From contig NZ_CP021030.1 of NCBI RefSeq assembly GCF_002117485.1, positions 4,380,001 to 4,444,000 on the forward strand: 64,000 nt of DNA, read 5' to 3'. Within the stretch, counting starts at the first letter, position 1. The number at the start of each line of letters is the position of its first letter. The notes under the pieces are model-generated. The model was given only the letters and a program-made list of their open reading frames with translations, did no database searches and was not told the DNA's origin. Shown in pieces: positions 47,922 through 57,079 of the stretch. The position numbers and the translations under genes were made by a program. Origin of the DNA: Rhizobium sp. NXC14 (GTDB lineage Bacteria; Pseudomonadota; Alphaproteobacteria; Rhizobiales; Rhizobiaceae).

Positions 47922-48623
47922 TTGGATATTCTGGGCCTGAGCAATGAGGAATGGACGGCGATCCTGCTCAGCCTGCGCGTCTCGATCGTCGCGATGCTGG
48001 CGAGCCTGCCCTTCGGCATTCTCGTTGCCCTGCTCTTGGCCCGCGGCCGCTTCTGGGGCAAGACGGTGTTGAACGGCATCGTTCACCTACCGCTGATCCT
48101 GCCCCCCGTCGTAACCGGTTTCCTTCTTCTCATCCTTTTCGGCCGCCGCGGTCCGATCGGCAGCCTGCTCGACCAGCATTTCGGCATCGTCTTCTCCTTC
48201 CACTGGACGGGCGCCGCACTCGCCTGTGCCGTCATGGCCTTTCCGCTGATGGTGCGCAGCATCCGCCTGTCTATCGAAGCAGTCGACCGCAAGCTGGAGG
48301 AGGCGGCCGGAACGCTCGGTGCCGGCCCTGTCTGGATTTTCCTGACGATCACGCTGCCGCTGACGCTCCCCGGCATAATCGCCGGCATGATCCTCTCCTT
48401 CGCCAAGGCGATGGGGGAATTCGGCGCGACAATCACCTTCGTCTCCAATATTCCCGGCGAGACCCAGACCCTGTCGTCCGCAATCTACACCTTCACCCAG
48501 GTGCCGGGCGGCGATGCCGGCGCGCTGCGGCTGACGCTGGTCGCCATCGTCATTTCCATGGCTGCCGTGCTCGCCTCCGAATTACTCGCTCGTCTCGCCG
48601 GCCGAAGGATCGATCCGGAATGA
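47922..48623 (+). CDS. modB: Molybdate ABC transporter permease
   Basis: A 233-residue inner-membrane permease with about five spans: [20 protein letters not shown] at the start, [20 protein letters not shown], and the EAA loop [21 protein letters not shown]. The C-terminal [20 protein letters not shown] is characteristic of ModB/CysT-type permeases. There is no ATG near the family start; TTG 47922 ([11 protein letters not shown]) is chosen, while the frame is open to 47883. The stop overlaps the modC ATG in ATGA. Confidence 0.93.
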   Translation: MDILGLSNEEWTAILLSLRVSIVAMLASLPFGILVALLLARGRFWGKTVLNGIVHLPLILPPVVTGFLLLILFGRRGPIGSLLDQHFGIVFSFHWTGAALACAVMAFPLMVRSIRLSIEAVDRKLEEAAGTLGAGPVWIFLTITLPLTLPGIIAGMILSFAKAMGEFGATITFVSNIPGETQTLSSAIYTFTQVPGGDAGALRLTLVAIVISMAAVLASELLARLAGRRIDPE

Positions 48624-49687
48624 CCCTGATCGTTGAGGCAAAACAAAGGCTCGGTGACTTCGCGCTCGACGCCGCCTTCACCTCCGAAGGCGGTGTGACC
48701 GCATTGTTCGGCCGCTCCGGCTCCGGCAAAACCTCACTGATGCGCATCATTGCCGGTCTCGCCCGGCCGGATGAGGGCCGCGTCGTGCTTGACGGCGAGC
48801 GCCTCACCGAAACGACAGCTGGCATCTTCGTCCCGAAACACCGCCGCCGTTTCGGTTATGTCTTCCAGGAGGCGCGGCTGTTCCCGCATCTGAGCGTCCG
48901 CGCCAATCTTTCTTACGGCCGCTGGTTTGCCACAAAGGCGGCACACCGCGAGAGCTTCGATCATGTCATCGACCTGCTCGGCATCGAGCCGCTGTTGGGA
49001 CGCAGCCCGGCAAAACTTTCCGGCGGCGAAAAGCAGCGGGTCGCGATCGGCCGTGCCCTTCTCTCCTCGCCGCGCCTGCTCCTGATGGACGAGCCGCTTG
49101 CCGCCCTCGACGAGGCGCGCAAGGCCGAGATCCTGCCCTATCTCGAGCGGTTGCGCGATGAGACCGAAATCCCGATCGTCTATGTCAGCCATGCGATCGC
49201 CGAGGTGGCGCGGCTGGCAAACCAGGTCGTCGTCATGCACGACGGCAAGGTGGAGGCGACAGGTCCCGCAGTCGACATATTGAGCCATCCCTCTGCGGCT
49301 TCCGACCGGAAAGAGGTGGGGGCGCTGCTCGAAGGCACGGTCGAGAGCTTCGATGCGCGCCACCGCCTGTCGATCGTCGCCCTGAAATCCAACCGGCTGC
49401 ATATTCCCGGCACCGCCCTCGCACCAGGCAGACCGGTGCGCATCCGCATTCCTTCCCGCGATGTCATGCTGGCGACAGCAAGGCCCGAGGGCATGAGCGC
49501 GCTGAACATTCTTGAAGGCAAAATCGAAGACATGGCGCCGGACGACGACGGAACAGTCGAAATCCGGCTCGATTGCGACGGCGATACCGTTCTCTCCCGC
49601 ATCACCGCGCTTTCCTGCGAGCGCCTCGATCTTCGGCGCGGCAAGATCGTCTTCGCCATCATCAAGACGGTTGCCCTGGAGAGCTGA
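48620..49687 (+). CDS. modC: Molybdate ABC transporter ATP-binding protein
   Basis: A 355-residue ModC: Walker [14 protein letters not shown], signature [16 protein letters not shown], Walker [15 protein letters not shown]. The C-terminal ~65 residues form a molybdate-binding MOP/TOBE domain ([14 protein letters not shown]), which can inhibit the transporter when molybdate is plentiful. ATG 48620 lies in the modB stop. It ends one base before the end of the convergent modE-like gene. Confidence 0.95.
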   Translation: MTLIVEAKQRLGDFALDAAFTSEGGVTALFGRSGSGKTSLMRIIAGLARPDEGRVVLDGERLTETTAGIFVPKHRRRFGYVFQEARLFPHLSVRANLSYGRWFATKAAHRESFDHVIDLLGIEPLLGRSPAKLSGGEKQRVAIGRALLSSPRLLLMDEPLAALDEARKAEILPYLERLRDETEIPIVYVSHAIAEVARLANQVVVMHDGKVEATGPAVDILSHPSAASDRKEVGALLEGTVESFDARHRLSIVALKSNRLHIPGTALAPGRPVRIRIPSRDVMLATARPEGMSALNILEGKIEDMAPDDDGTVEIRLDCDGDTVLSRITALSCERLDLRRGKIVFAIIKTVALES

Positions 49688-50065
49688 TCAGCCGTGCTCG
49701 CCAAGCGGCAGGTTGCGCTTGGCTTCGAGCCAGGCGAGATCCTCGGCAAGGCTCTCCCGCACCGTCTGTTCCATCCGGCGAAACCGCGCTAGCAATTCTT
49801 CGCCGAACGGCGTCAATGCCGCGCCGCCGCCCTTCTGGCCGCCGCGCTGCGGCTCCACCACCTGTTCTGAGAACATCCGGTTCATCTCGCTGACGAGCAG
49901 CCACGCGCGGCGATAGGACATGTTCATCGCCCGCCCGGCCGCCGAGATCGACCCGGTCGCGCGGATATGCTCCAGCAGCTCCATCTTGCCGTGACCGAGG
50001 CGGTGCTCATTCGGAAAGCTGATTCGCAGGACGGGAACAGGTGTTTTTACGGCTGAGTCGGTCAT
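49688..50065 (-). CDS. modE: ModE-type DNA-binding regulator without molybdate-binding domains
   Basis: A 125-residue protein with only the N-terminal winged helix of ModE: GKMELLEHIRATGSISAAGR, MNMSYRRAWLLVSEMNR, then QRGGQKGGGAALTPFGEELL. The two MOP domains that sense molybdate in E. coli ModE are absent. The start ATG 50065 is preferred; an upstream in-frame ATG (50134) adds unlike sequence. It converges on modC with no gap. It probably represses modABC through the palindrome near 46710; how it would sense molybdate is unclear. Confidence 0.87.
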   Translation of the reverse strand: MTDSAVKTPVPVLRISFPNEHRLGHGKMELLEHIRATGSISAAGRAMNMSYRRAWLLVSEMNRMFSEQVVEPQRGGQKGGGAALTPFGEELLARFRRMEQTVRESLAEDLAWLEAKRNLPLGEHG

Positions 50066-50304
50066 CGAATCGGAAAATCGAGGAATTTGCCGCACTTTAC
50101 GCCGCGGTACGGAAACTGTACACCGACCGCACAAGCAGCCCCGGCGGCAACATTCTTCAATTCTGACACCAGATCGGATTTTCGGCGGCTCTGTACCTTA
50201 GCACGTCTTGAAACATTAATGGTTTGATGCCTATCTTAACCATGATCCGGTCTTAATCGGATCTCGTGTTGTGCATGGTTTGTCATTCCAGGAAAGGGAA
50301 AAAA

Positions 50305-50718
50305 CTGACAACAGTACACGCCAAGGGAAAAACGCTCGCCGTTGTCCCGAAGAGTGCGGAACGTGGCGCCGATGCCGCTGCCCGCGCCTTAGAAGCCGTC
50401 CTCACCAGCCTTGAGGACTCCAAAGCTGAAGATATCGTCACGATCGACATTGCCGGAAAATCGGCGCTTGGAGACTACATGGTGGTCGTCTCCGGCCGCT
50501 CGAACAGGCACGTCCTGGCGATCTCGGATCACCTGCTCACCGATCTCAAGGACGAAGGCTTCGGTACGGCCCGCGTCGAAGGTCAGGAAGGCGGCGACTG
50601 GATCCTGATCGACACGGGTGACATCATTGTGCATGTGTTCCGTCCCGAAATCCGCGAGTTCTACAACATCGAAAAGATGTGGGCGGCTCCGGATATGGAT
50701 GAAGAGACACGGCACTGA
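50305..50718 (+). CDS. rsfS: Ribosomal silencing factor RsfS
   Basis: RsfS binds L14 and blocks subunit joining in starvation. The core runs from LEAVLTSLEDSKAEDIVTID through GKSALGDYMVVVSGRSNRH and VEGQEGGDWILIDTGDIIVHVF to FYNIEKMW. Start choice is uncertain. CTG 50305 has an AGGAAAGGG (50290-50298) at ideal spacing and would give a start of MTTVHAKGK; in-frame ATG 50272 and TTG 50266 have no such site. The C-terminal ~105 residues are the conserved part in any case. It precedes rlmH, the usual pairing. Confidence 0.93.
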   Translation: MTTVHAKGKTLAVVPKSAERGADAAARALEAVLTSLEDSKAEDIVTIDIAGKSALGDYMVVVSGRSNRHVLAISDHLLTDLKDEGFGTARVEGQEGGDWILIDTGDIIVHVFRPEIREFYNIEKMWAAPDMDEETRH

Positions 50719-50835
50719 CAGGCGGGCCGGCATCGCCCGGCGCCTGAGATGCGGCATTTGACTGGCCGGGAAACATGAGAAGCCGGCCGCGGTGTATCGT
50801 GTGCCTGAAATGCCGTCACGAGCAGGAGCGGGGAA

Positions 50836-51318
50836 ATGCGAATTGGTCTTTTTGCGGTGGGACGGCTGAAGTCCGGCCCCGAAAAGGATCTTGTGGCCCG
50901 TTACCTCGATCGTTTTGCCAAGGCCGGCTCTGCTGTCGGCCTCGAATTCACCCGCGTTGCTGAAGTCGGTGAAAGCCGGGCCTCCAATGCGGAGACTCGA
51001 AAGCGAGAAGAGGCGGCGATGCTGCTGAAATCGCTGAGCGAGGGCAGCGTTCTCATCCTTCTCGATGAACGCGGCAAGGCGCTCGACAGTGAAGCCTTCG
51101 CCAAGCTGCTCGGAAACTACCGTGACCAGGGCATACGTGAGCTGACGATTGCAATCGGCGGAGCCGACGGCCTTGATCCCGGCCTTTACGACCGGGCCGA
51201 CGCCACGCTTTGCCTGGGCAAGATGACCTGGCCGCATCAACTCGTGCGCACCCTGATCGCCGAGCAGCTCTACCGCGCCGTCACCATTTTGTCCGGCCAC
51301 CCCTATCACCGCGTCTGA
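50836..51318 (+). CDS. rlmH: 23S rRNA pseudouridine-1915 N3-methyltransferase
   Basis: RlmH methylates pseudouridine 1915 of 23S rRNA. It is a 160-residue SPOUT protein with the knotted SAM-binding end: LTIAIGGADGLDP, LCLGKMTWPHQLVR and the terminal ILSGHPYHRV. GGAGCGGGGAA precedes the ATG. It is the standard neighbour of rsfS. Confidence 0.97.
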   Translation: MRIGLFAVGRLKSGPEKDLVARYLDRFAKAGSAVGLEFTRVAEVGESRASNAETRKREEAAMLLKSLSEGSVLILLDERGKALDSEAFAKLLGNYRDQGIRELTIAIGGADGLDPGLYDRADATLCLGKMTWPHQLVRTLIAEQLYRAVTILSGHPYHRV

Positions 51319-51465
51319 CTATTCAGGCTAGTCCATTGCTCGGCTATGCGTCGCATTGTCACGCAGCCGTGTTTTGCGCAGGCAGGCTTTCTCCTGCAAA
51401 CTTTCTGGCAAAGCGTGCCAAATCAGCTTAGTCTCCGCGCGATTTGAGAGAGTGCCCTGACACGC

Positions 51466-52896
51466 ATGACGACAACTCCAACCAGGCGACACCGCATGAT
51501 TTTGCCGGCACTTGCGGCCGGTTTCGGTGTTGCGGTCATCCTCGTCTCGACAAGCCCGTTTTCAGTTCTGGCCCAGGATGCCGCCCCGGAAGCGGCGCAA
51601 TCTTCACACCCGCCGCCCGCCGAGGCACCGCCGCCCGATCCGGCCGCTGAACTTGCCGCCAGACGCGATCAGACCCGCGCCGAACTCGAAACCCTGTCGA
51701 AATCAATCAGCCTCTCCTCCGATAAGGTGAGCGAACTCCAGCAGAGTATCGCCAATCTGGAAAAGAGCACGCAGAGCATTCGCCAGGCGCTGATCGATTC
51801 CGCCGCCCGCCGCAAGCGGCTGGAAAAACAGATCCTTGAGAGCGAGAAGAAGCTTGCCGACCTCGGCGTCAAGGAGGATGGCATCCGCCGTTCCTTGCAC
51901 GAACGCCGCGGCCTGCTGGCCGAGGTGCTGGCGGCACTCCAGCGCATGGGCCGCAATCCGCCGCCGGCTTTGCTCGTCACCCCGGACGACGCGCTCGCAT
52001 CCGTGCGCAGCGCCATCCTGCTCGGCGCCGTCGTTCCCGGCATCCGCAAGGAAACCGACAAGCTCGCCGCCGATCTCGCAAGCCTGGCCGCGCTACAGAC
52101 GGCAAGCGCCGCCGAGAAGAGCCAGCTGACGGCGACGATGACCGACAGCATCGAGGAAGAGCGGCGCATGGATCTGCTGCTTGCCGAAAACGACAAGCTC
52201 AGCCGCAGCAACGCCGCTGATCTGGAGGCCGAGAAGAAGCGGTCCGAGGAACTCGCGGGCAAGGCGACCAGCCTCGAAGGCCTCGTCGCCTCGATGGAAT
52301 CCGAGATCGCCTCGGTACGCGAAGCGGCCGCCGCGGCCCGTCAGGCCGAGGAGAACCGCAAGCTCTTGACGGACGAGCAGCGGGCTCAGGCCAAGGCGCT
52401 GGCCGAGAGCGGCGTGCCCGATAAAAACCGCATTGCGCCCGCATATCCCTTCGCAGATTTGAGGGCGAAATTGGAACTGCCCGTGGCAGGCGATATCCTG
52501 CGCCAGTTCGGCGATGCCGATGGCACGGGGCATGAAGCCATGGGAATGACGGTCGCCACCAACCCGGAGACAGTGGTGACGGCCCCGGCAGACGGGCTGG
52601 TGGTTTTTGCCGGCGCTTTCCGCAGTTACGGTCAGATGATCATTCTCGACGCGGGCGACGGATACCACCTGGTTCTCTCGGGAATGGATACCATCAATAC
52701 CCGTCAGGGAAAATTCGTTTTCTCTGGTGAACCGCTCGCCATGATGGGAGCGAAAAGAGTGGCGAGCGCAACTGCATTGGCGCTGGAAACGGACCGGCCA
52801 ACGCTTTACATTGAATTTCGAAAAGACGGTAAACCGGTCGATTCCCGACCGTGGTGGACCGCCAAGGACACTGGAAAGGCACGCAATGATTCGTAG
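51466..52896 (+). CDS. EnvC-like murein hydrolase activator, degenerate LytM domain
   Basis: A 476-residue periplasmic protein: signal or anchor segment LAAGFGVAVILVSTSPFSVLA, a Pro-rich linker, a long coiled coil (about 65-330) and a C-terminal LytM/M23 fold. The zinc ligands are lost: the first motif reads GHEAMGMTV without the Asp, and the HxH motif is YHLVLSG. This fits activators of amidases such as EnvC rather than an active endopeptidase. It overlaps ctpA by 11 bases, and both act on the cell envelope. ATG 51496 is a possible alternative start. Confidence 0.9.
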   Translation: MTTTPTRRHRMILPALAAGFGVAVILVSTSPFSVLAQDAAPEAAQSSHPPPAEAPPPDPAAELAARRDQTRAELETLSKSISLSSDKVSELQQSIANLEKSTQSIRQALIDSAARRKRLEKQILESEKKLADLGVKEDGIRRSLHERRGLLAEVLAALQRMGRNPPPALLVTPDDALASVRSAILLGAVVPGIRKETDKLAADLASLAALQTASAAEKSQLTATMTDSIEEERRMDLLLAENDKLSRSNAADLEAEKKRSEELAGKATSLEGLVASMESEIASVREAAAAARQAEENRKLLTDEQRAQAKALAESGVPDKNRIAPAYPFADLRAKLELPVAGDILRQFGDADGTGHEAMGMTVATNPETVVTAPADGLVVFAGAFRSYGQMIILDAGDGYHLVLSGMDTINTRQGKFVFSGEPLAMMGAKRVASATALALETDRPTLYIEFRKDGKPVDSRPWWTAKDTGKARNDS

Positions 52897-54208
52897 GGCT
52901 TCTCTTGTTCTGGTCGGCGCATTGATGGGTGCGACCGCGATGAGCGTCATTTATTCGGCAGGTGTGCCGGCAGAAGCAGCCGGATCCTCCACCTACAAGG
53001 AACTGTCGGTATTCGGCGATGTCTTCGAACGCGTGCGCGCGCAGTACGTCACGCCGCCGGCCGAAGACAAGCTGATCGAAAACGCCATCAACGGCATGCT
53101 GTCTTCGCTCGACCCGCATTCGAGCTACATGAATGCGAAGGACGCCGAAGATATGCGCACCCAGACGAAGGGTGAGTTCGGCGGTCTCGGCATCGAAGTC
53201 ACGATGGAAGACGAGCTCGTCAAGGTCATCACGCCGATCGATGACACGCCCGCCGCCAAGGCCGGTGTTCTCGCCGGCGACTACATTTCCGAGATCGACG
53301 GGCAGTCCGTTCGCGGCCTGAAGCTGGAAGACGCCGTCGAGAAGATGCGCGGCGCCGTCAACACCCCAATCAAGCTGACGCTGATCCGCAAGGGCGCCGA
53401 CAAGCCGATCGAGCTGACGATCGTCCGTGACGTTGTCGCGGTCCAGGCCGTCAAGTCGCGCGTCGAGGACGATGTCGGTTATCTCCGCATCATCTCCTTC
53501 ACCGAAAAGACCTATCCCGACATGGAGAAGGCGATCAAGAAGATCAAGGACACCGTTCCGGCCGACAAGCTGAAGGGTTACGTCCTTGACCTGCGCCTCA
53601 ATCCGGGCGGTCTGCTCGACCAGGCGATCAATGTCTCCGATGCCCTGCTGCAGCGTGGCGAGGTCGTTTCGACCCGCGGCCGCAATCCCGATGAAACCCG
53701 CCGCTTCAATGCCGGCCCGGGCGATCTGACGGACGGCAAGCCGGTTATTGTGCTGATCAACGGCGGTTCGGCGTCCGCATCGGAAATCGTCGCCGGCGCC
53801 CTTCAGGATCTTCGTCGCGCCACCGTTCTCGGCACCCGCTCCTTCGGCAAGGGTTCCGTCCAGACGATCATCCCGCTCGGCGAAAACGGCGCGCTACGCC
53901 TGACCACGGCGCTCTATTACACGCCGTCGGGGCGCTCGATCCAGGGCACCGGCATCACACCCGACATTAAGGTCGAGGAGCCGCTGCCGGAGGAACTTCA
54001 GGGCAAGATGGTGACGGAGGGTGAATCCAGCCTGCGCGGCCACATCAAGGGCCAGAGCGAAACCGACGAGGGTTCAGGCTCCGTTGCCTATGTGCCGCCA
54101 GACCCGAAGGACGACGTTCAGCTGAACTACGCGCTCGACCTGCTGCGCGGCAAGAAGACCGACCCGGCCTTCCCGCCGAACCCGGACAAGGCCGTCGTCG
54201 CCAAGTAA
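52886..54208 (+). CDS. ctpA: C-terminal processing peptidase (S41 family)
   Basis: A 440-residue periplasmic serine protease with signal sequence (LVLVGALMGATAMSVIYSAG), a PDZ domain (GEFGGLGIEVTMEDELVKVI, about 95-180) and the tail-specific protease domain. The catalytic Ser is in NGGSASASEIVAG and the Lys in GTRSFGKGSVQT. ATG 52886 has GGAAAGG upstream and lies inside the EnvC-like gene, so translation is coupled. Such proteases turn over cell-wall hydrolases and their adaptors, in keeping with the neighbour. Confidence 0.95.
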   Translation: MIRRASLVLVGALMGATAMSVIYSAGVPAEAAGSSTYKELSVFGDVFERVRAQYVTPPAEDKLIENAINGMLSSLDPHSSYMNAKDAEDMRTQTKGEFGGLGIEVTMEDELVKVITPIDDTPAAKAGVLAGDYISEIDGQSVRGLKLEDAVEKMRGAVNTPIKLTLIRKGADKPIELTIVRDVVAVQAVKSRVEDDVGYLRIISFTEKTYPDMEKAIKKIKDTVPADKLKGYVLDLRLNPGGLLDQAINVSDALLQRGEVVSTRGRNPDETRRFNAGPGDLTDGKPVIVLINGGSASASEIVAGALQDLRRATVLGTRSFGKGSVQTIIPLGENGALRLTTALYYTPSGRSIQGTGITPDIKVEEPLPEELQGKMVTEGESSLRGHIKGQSETDEGSGSVAYVPPDPKDDVQLNYALDLLRGKKTDPAFPPNPDKAVVAK

Positions 54209-54219
54209 TCGATCATTGC

Positions 54220-54243
54220 AAGGCCGGGCACTCGCCCGGCCTT
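54220..54243 (+). terminator. Hairpin after ctpA
   Basis: A perfect 10-bp stem AAGGCCGGGC/GCCCGGCCTT with ACTC loop, 12 bases after the stop. The T-tract is weak (GACCCTTTCT), so termination may be partial. Confidence 0.55.
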
Positions 54244-54284
54244 GACCCTTTCTGCTGTTTCCCGGTTTGGAGCGGGCGAGAAAA

Positions 54285-55481
54285 TTGGGAACGGACCTGC
54301 ATGCGCCTTTGGGGCGCAACCGCAAAACCGGCAGTCGGCGGCCGGGAGTGCTGCGCCTCGGCCGCATTGCCGCCAGTCTATGCCTTTTCGCGATAGGCGG
54401 CTTCTCTCTCTATACGGCCTTTCGCGGCGACGGGCTCGAGCGCAAAAAAACGCCGGCAACCGAGCAAGCGGCAGCGCCCTCTTCCAGCACACCTCAACCA
54501 GCGCAGACGCCGGCCGGCCAGGCGGCGGATGGAATGCCACGCGCGCAACCGCGTTCGGGCGCCAATGTCGAGCAGATGGTTACCGGCGACGGCTCCGTCG
54601 TTACCAAATACAGCCCCCGTCCCCGCGACGGCAGCGGACCGGTATTGGTCGATGCCATGCAGGTCGGCCAGGATCCGCGCATGGCGGCGCTGCCGAACGA
54701 GACACTGCTCGAGGATTCGGCCTATGGCAGGCTGCCGATCGTCGGTCCCGACGGCCGACGGCCGATGGATCAGTATGCCCGCCCCTCGTCCGGCGCCCGC
54801 GGTGTGCGCATTGCCATTGTCGTCAGCGGCCTTGGGCTCAGCCAGACAGGAACGCAGCGCGCCATCGCCGAATTGCCCGAGGAGATCACGCTGGCCTTTG
54901 CCGCAAGCGGCAACAGCCTCCAGCGCTGGATGCAGGAGGCTCGCCGCGGCGGCCATGAAATCCTTCTTCAGGTGCCGCTTGAACCCTTTGATTATCCGGC
55001 CAATGATCCGGGCCCGGAGACCCTGCTGACCTCAAAGCCGATCGCCCGCAACATCGAGAACCTGCACAAGGCGATGGGCGAGATCACCAATTACACCGGT
55101 ATCATGAACTATCTCGGCGGGCGTTTCCTTTCCGACCCTGCCGCCATGGAACCCGTGATGCGCGATATCGGCAAACGCGGCCTGCTCTTCCTCGACGACG
55201 GGACGTCGGCGCAGTCGAAGACGGCGGATGTCGCCAAGGGGACCGAACTGCCCTATGCCTTTGCCGATCTGCAGCTCGACGGCCAGCTTAATGTCGACGC
55301 CATCCTGAAGAAACTCGACGAGCTCGAACGCATCGCACGCAAAAACGGCCAGGCGATCGGCATCGCCTCGGCTTTTGACGAAAGCGTCGACGCCATTGCC
55401 AAGTGGAGCGAGGAGGCTTCGATGCGCGGCATCGAGATCGTCGGCGTCGCGGCGCTTTCCAACGACCCCAAAAACCCCTGA
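54285..55481 (+). CDS. Divergent polysaccharide deacetylase family protein
   Basis: A 398-residue protein with one N-terminal membrane span (RIAASLCLFAIGGFSLYTAF), a Pro/Ala-rich periplasmic linker and a C-terminal domain of the 'divergent polysaccharide deacetylase' (DUF610) family: RIAIVVSGLGLSQTGTQRAI, EILLQVPLEPFDYPANDPGP, and GLLFLDDGTSAQS. The enzyme may act on peptidoglycan or another envelope glycan; its activity is not established to my knowledge. The start is probably TTG 54285 (GTDLHAP); TTG 54267 is the longer option. It sits between ctpA and rppH as in other Rhizobiales. Confidence 0.87.
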   Translation: MGTDLHAPLGRNRKTGSRRPGVLRLGRIAASLCLFAIGGFSLYTAFRGDGLERKKTPATEQAAAPSSSTPQPAQTPAGQAADGMPRAQPRSGANVEQMVTGDGSVVTKYSPRPRDGSGPVLVDAMQVGQDPRMAALPNETLLEDSAYGRLPIVGPDGRRPMDQYARPSSGARGVRIAIVVSGLGLSQTGTQRAIAELPEEITLAFAASGNSLQRWMQEARRGGHEILLQVPLEPFDYPANDPGPETLLTSKPIARNIENLHKAMGEITNYTGIMNYLGGRFLSDPAAMEPVMRDIGKRGLLFLDDGTSAQSKTADVAKGTELPYAFADLQLDGQLNVDAILKKLDELERIARKNGQAIGIASAFDESVDAIAKWSEEASMRGIEIVGVAALSNDPKNP

Positions 55482-55505
55482 GATGATGTCTCAACGGAGA
55501 AGAAG

Positions 55506-56039
55506 ATGAGCCAAGCGACCGTGAAAGCCGAGGATCTGCCCTATCGCCCATGCGTCGGCGTGATGATCCTGAACCGCGATGGCCTGGTCTGGGCCGGCCG
55601 ACGCATCCCTGACGGCAATTCCGAATATGACGGCTCGCCGCAGCTCTGGCAGATGCCCCAGGGAGGCATCGACAAGGGCGAGGATCCCCTGGATGCCGCC
55701 TATCGCGAGCTCTATGAGGAAACCGGCATCAGGACGGTGACGCTGCTCGCCGAGGCAAGCGATTGGATCAATTACGATCTGCCGCCGACGCTGATCGGCA
55801 TCGGACTGAAAGGAAAATTCCGCGGTCAGACGCAGCGCTGGTTCGCCTTCCGCTTCGAGGGCGACGAGAACGAGATCGCCATCAACCCGCCCCCCGGCGG
55901 CCACGATCCCGAATTCGATGCCTGGGAATGGAAGCCGATGCAGGAGCTACCTAGCCTGATCGTCCCCTTTAAACGCGCCGTCTATGACCAGGTGATCGCC
56001 GAATTCCAGCATCTGACAGCATTGAAATCGGAGGACTGA
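55506..56039 (+). CDS. rppH: RNA pyrophosphohydrolase
   Basis: RppH removes pyrophosphate from 5' ends of mRNA, starting RNase E decay. It is a 177-residue Nudix protein with the full box in [20 protein letters not shown] then TGI. Other family features are [14 protein letters not shown] and the C-terminal [30 protein letters not shown] precedes the ATG. Confidence 0.96.
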   Translation: MSQATVKAEDLPYRPCVGVMILNRDGLVWAGRRIPDGNSEYDGSPQLWQMPQGGIDKGEDPLDAAYRELYEETGIRTVTLLAEASDWINYDLPPTLIGIGLKGKFRGQTQRWFAFRFEGDENEIAINPPPGGHDPEFDAWEWKPMQELPSLIVPFKRAVYDQVIAEFQHLTALKSED

Positions 56040-56082
56040 TCAGACCGGGATGCTTCCGATTTGGGCGCGGCGAGCACGGGAG

Positions 56083-56108
56083 TGCCGGCCGCCCTGACGC
56101 GGCCGGCA
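56083..56108. terminator. Hairpin between convergent rppH and bfr
   Basis: A perfect 10-bp stem TGCCGGCCGC/GCGGCCGGCA with a six-base loop, 12 bases past the bfr stop. There is no T-tract on either strand, so function as a terminator is only likely from position. Confidence 0.45.
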
Positions 56109-56120
56109 TCTGGTAGGAGC

Positions 56121-56606
56121 TTATTCGGCTTCGTCGGCGGAATCGGCGTTGAGCTGGCCGTATTTGCTTTCGCCGATTTTTTCGAGCAGATCGAGCTGCG
56201 TTTCGAGGAAGTCGATATGGCCTTCTTCATCGGCCAGCAGCTCTTCGAACAGCTTCATCGACACATAGTCGCCGGCGTCATAACAGATATCGCGCGACTT
56301 CTTGTAGGCCGTGCGGGCGTCGTACTCGCCGGCGAGGTCGGCCTCGAGGACTTCCTTGACGTTCTGGCCGATACGCAGAGGGGCCAAGGTCTGCAGATTG
56401 GGATGACCTTCGAGGAAGATGATGCGGGCGACAAGCCGGTCGGCATGATGCATCTCTTCGATGGACTCGGCGCGTTCCTTCTTGGCGAGTTTGGTGTAGC
56501 CCCAATCTTCGAGAAGACGATAGTGAACCCAATATTGGTTGACCGCACCGAGTTCGAGGAACAATGCCTCGTTAAGCCGCTCGATGACCTTTTTGTCGCC
56601 TTTCAA
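56121..56606 (-). CDS. bfr: Bacterioferritin
   Basis: Bfr stores iron in a 24-mer cytoplasmic shell. Starting at TTG 56606, which has AGGAGAG six bases upstream, the protein is 161 residues and the conserved positions fall at their usual numbers: ferroxidase Glu18, Glu51 and His54, and haem ligand Met52 in [12 protein letters not shown]. The second iron pair is in [11 protein letters not shown] and [12 protein letters not shown] longer ORF with an ATG start upstream lacks this support. It overlaps the bfd gene by 35 bases. Confidence 0.96.
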   Translation of the reverse strand: MKGDKKVIERLNEALFLELGAVNQYWVHYRLLEDWGYTKLAKKERAESIEEMHHADRLVARIIFLEGHPNLQTLAPLRIGQNVKEVLEADLAGEYDARTAYKKSRDICYDAGDYVSMKLFEELLADEEGHIDFLETQLDLLEKIGESKYGQLNADSADEAE

Positions 56607-56901
56607 TGTCCGCTCTCCTGTTTTCCTCATGGAACTGCTTCAAGCGCGACATGAAATCAAATATTTCGGCCTCCGTCGAGTGGCGACGGGCGTGATATTC
56701 CTCGGTCGTCTGGATGATGATGTCGACCACGTTGGGGAAGCAGCCGCAGCAACGGCCGCGTTTTTCCATGGCGTGGTAGACCTTCGCAGGCACGATAAGC
56801 TGCCAACAATCTTCGTCGAGAAGGTTGGTGATAACCTCCCGGATTTCCTTGTCGGTTATGTAATTGCAGCTGCAGACAAGCACGTCTTCATTTCCAAACA
56901 T
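56572..56901 (-). CDS. bfd: Bacterioferritin-associated ferredoxin
   Basis: Bfd is a [2Fe-2S] protein that gives electrons to bacterioferritin so that stored iron can be released. Cluster cysteines are Cys10 and Cys12 (LVCSCNYIT) and Cys51/Cys54 (GRCCGCFP), the CxC...CxxC pattern. The 109-residue protein is longer than E. coli Bfd (64) through a charged C-terminal helix. Bfd is first and bfr second, overlapping by 35 bases, so their levels are tied. The 178 bases upstream are AT-rich; an Irr-type site is possible, but I could not define one. Confidence 0.93.
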   Translation of the reverse strand: MFGNEDVLVCSCNYITDKEIREVITNLLDEDCWQLIVPAKVYHAMEKRGRCCGCFPNVVDIIIQTTEEYHARRHSTEAEIFDFMSRLKQFHEENRRADIERRQKGHRAA

Positions 56902-57079
56902 GACACTGACTATCGTGTTTTCTGCTAAAGAAGATGGTTGCTGTCAAGAAAAAATTCGAGTCCGCTTCCCTGCAAGGCACGTTAGGCGGAGCCTGTTGCA
57001 AATTTTCTAATATTCGCTTCGGAGGCGATGACATGCACGACAAAAGACGTGGAGATAAGTCAGGGCAGCGCGACGCGTT

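Noticed and set aside
56902..57079. Irr-type (ICE) box upstream of bfd
   Set aside because: Fragments such as TTTTCTAA are present, but no symmetric TTTAGAA...TTCTAAA-type element can be aligned; regulation by Irr is plausible from other rhizobia but not shown here.
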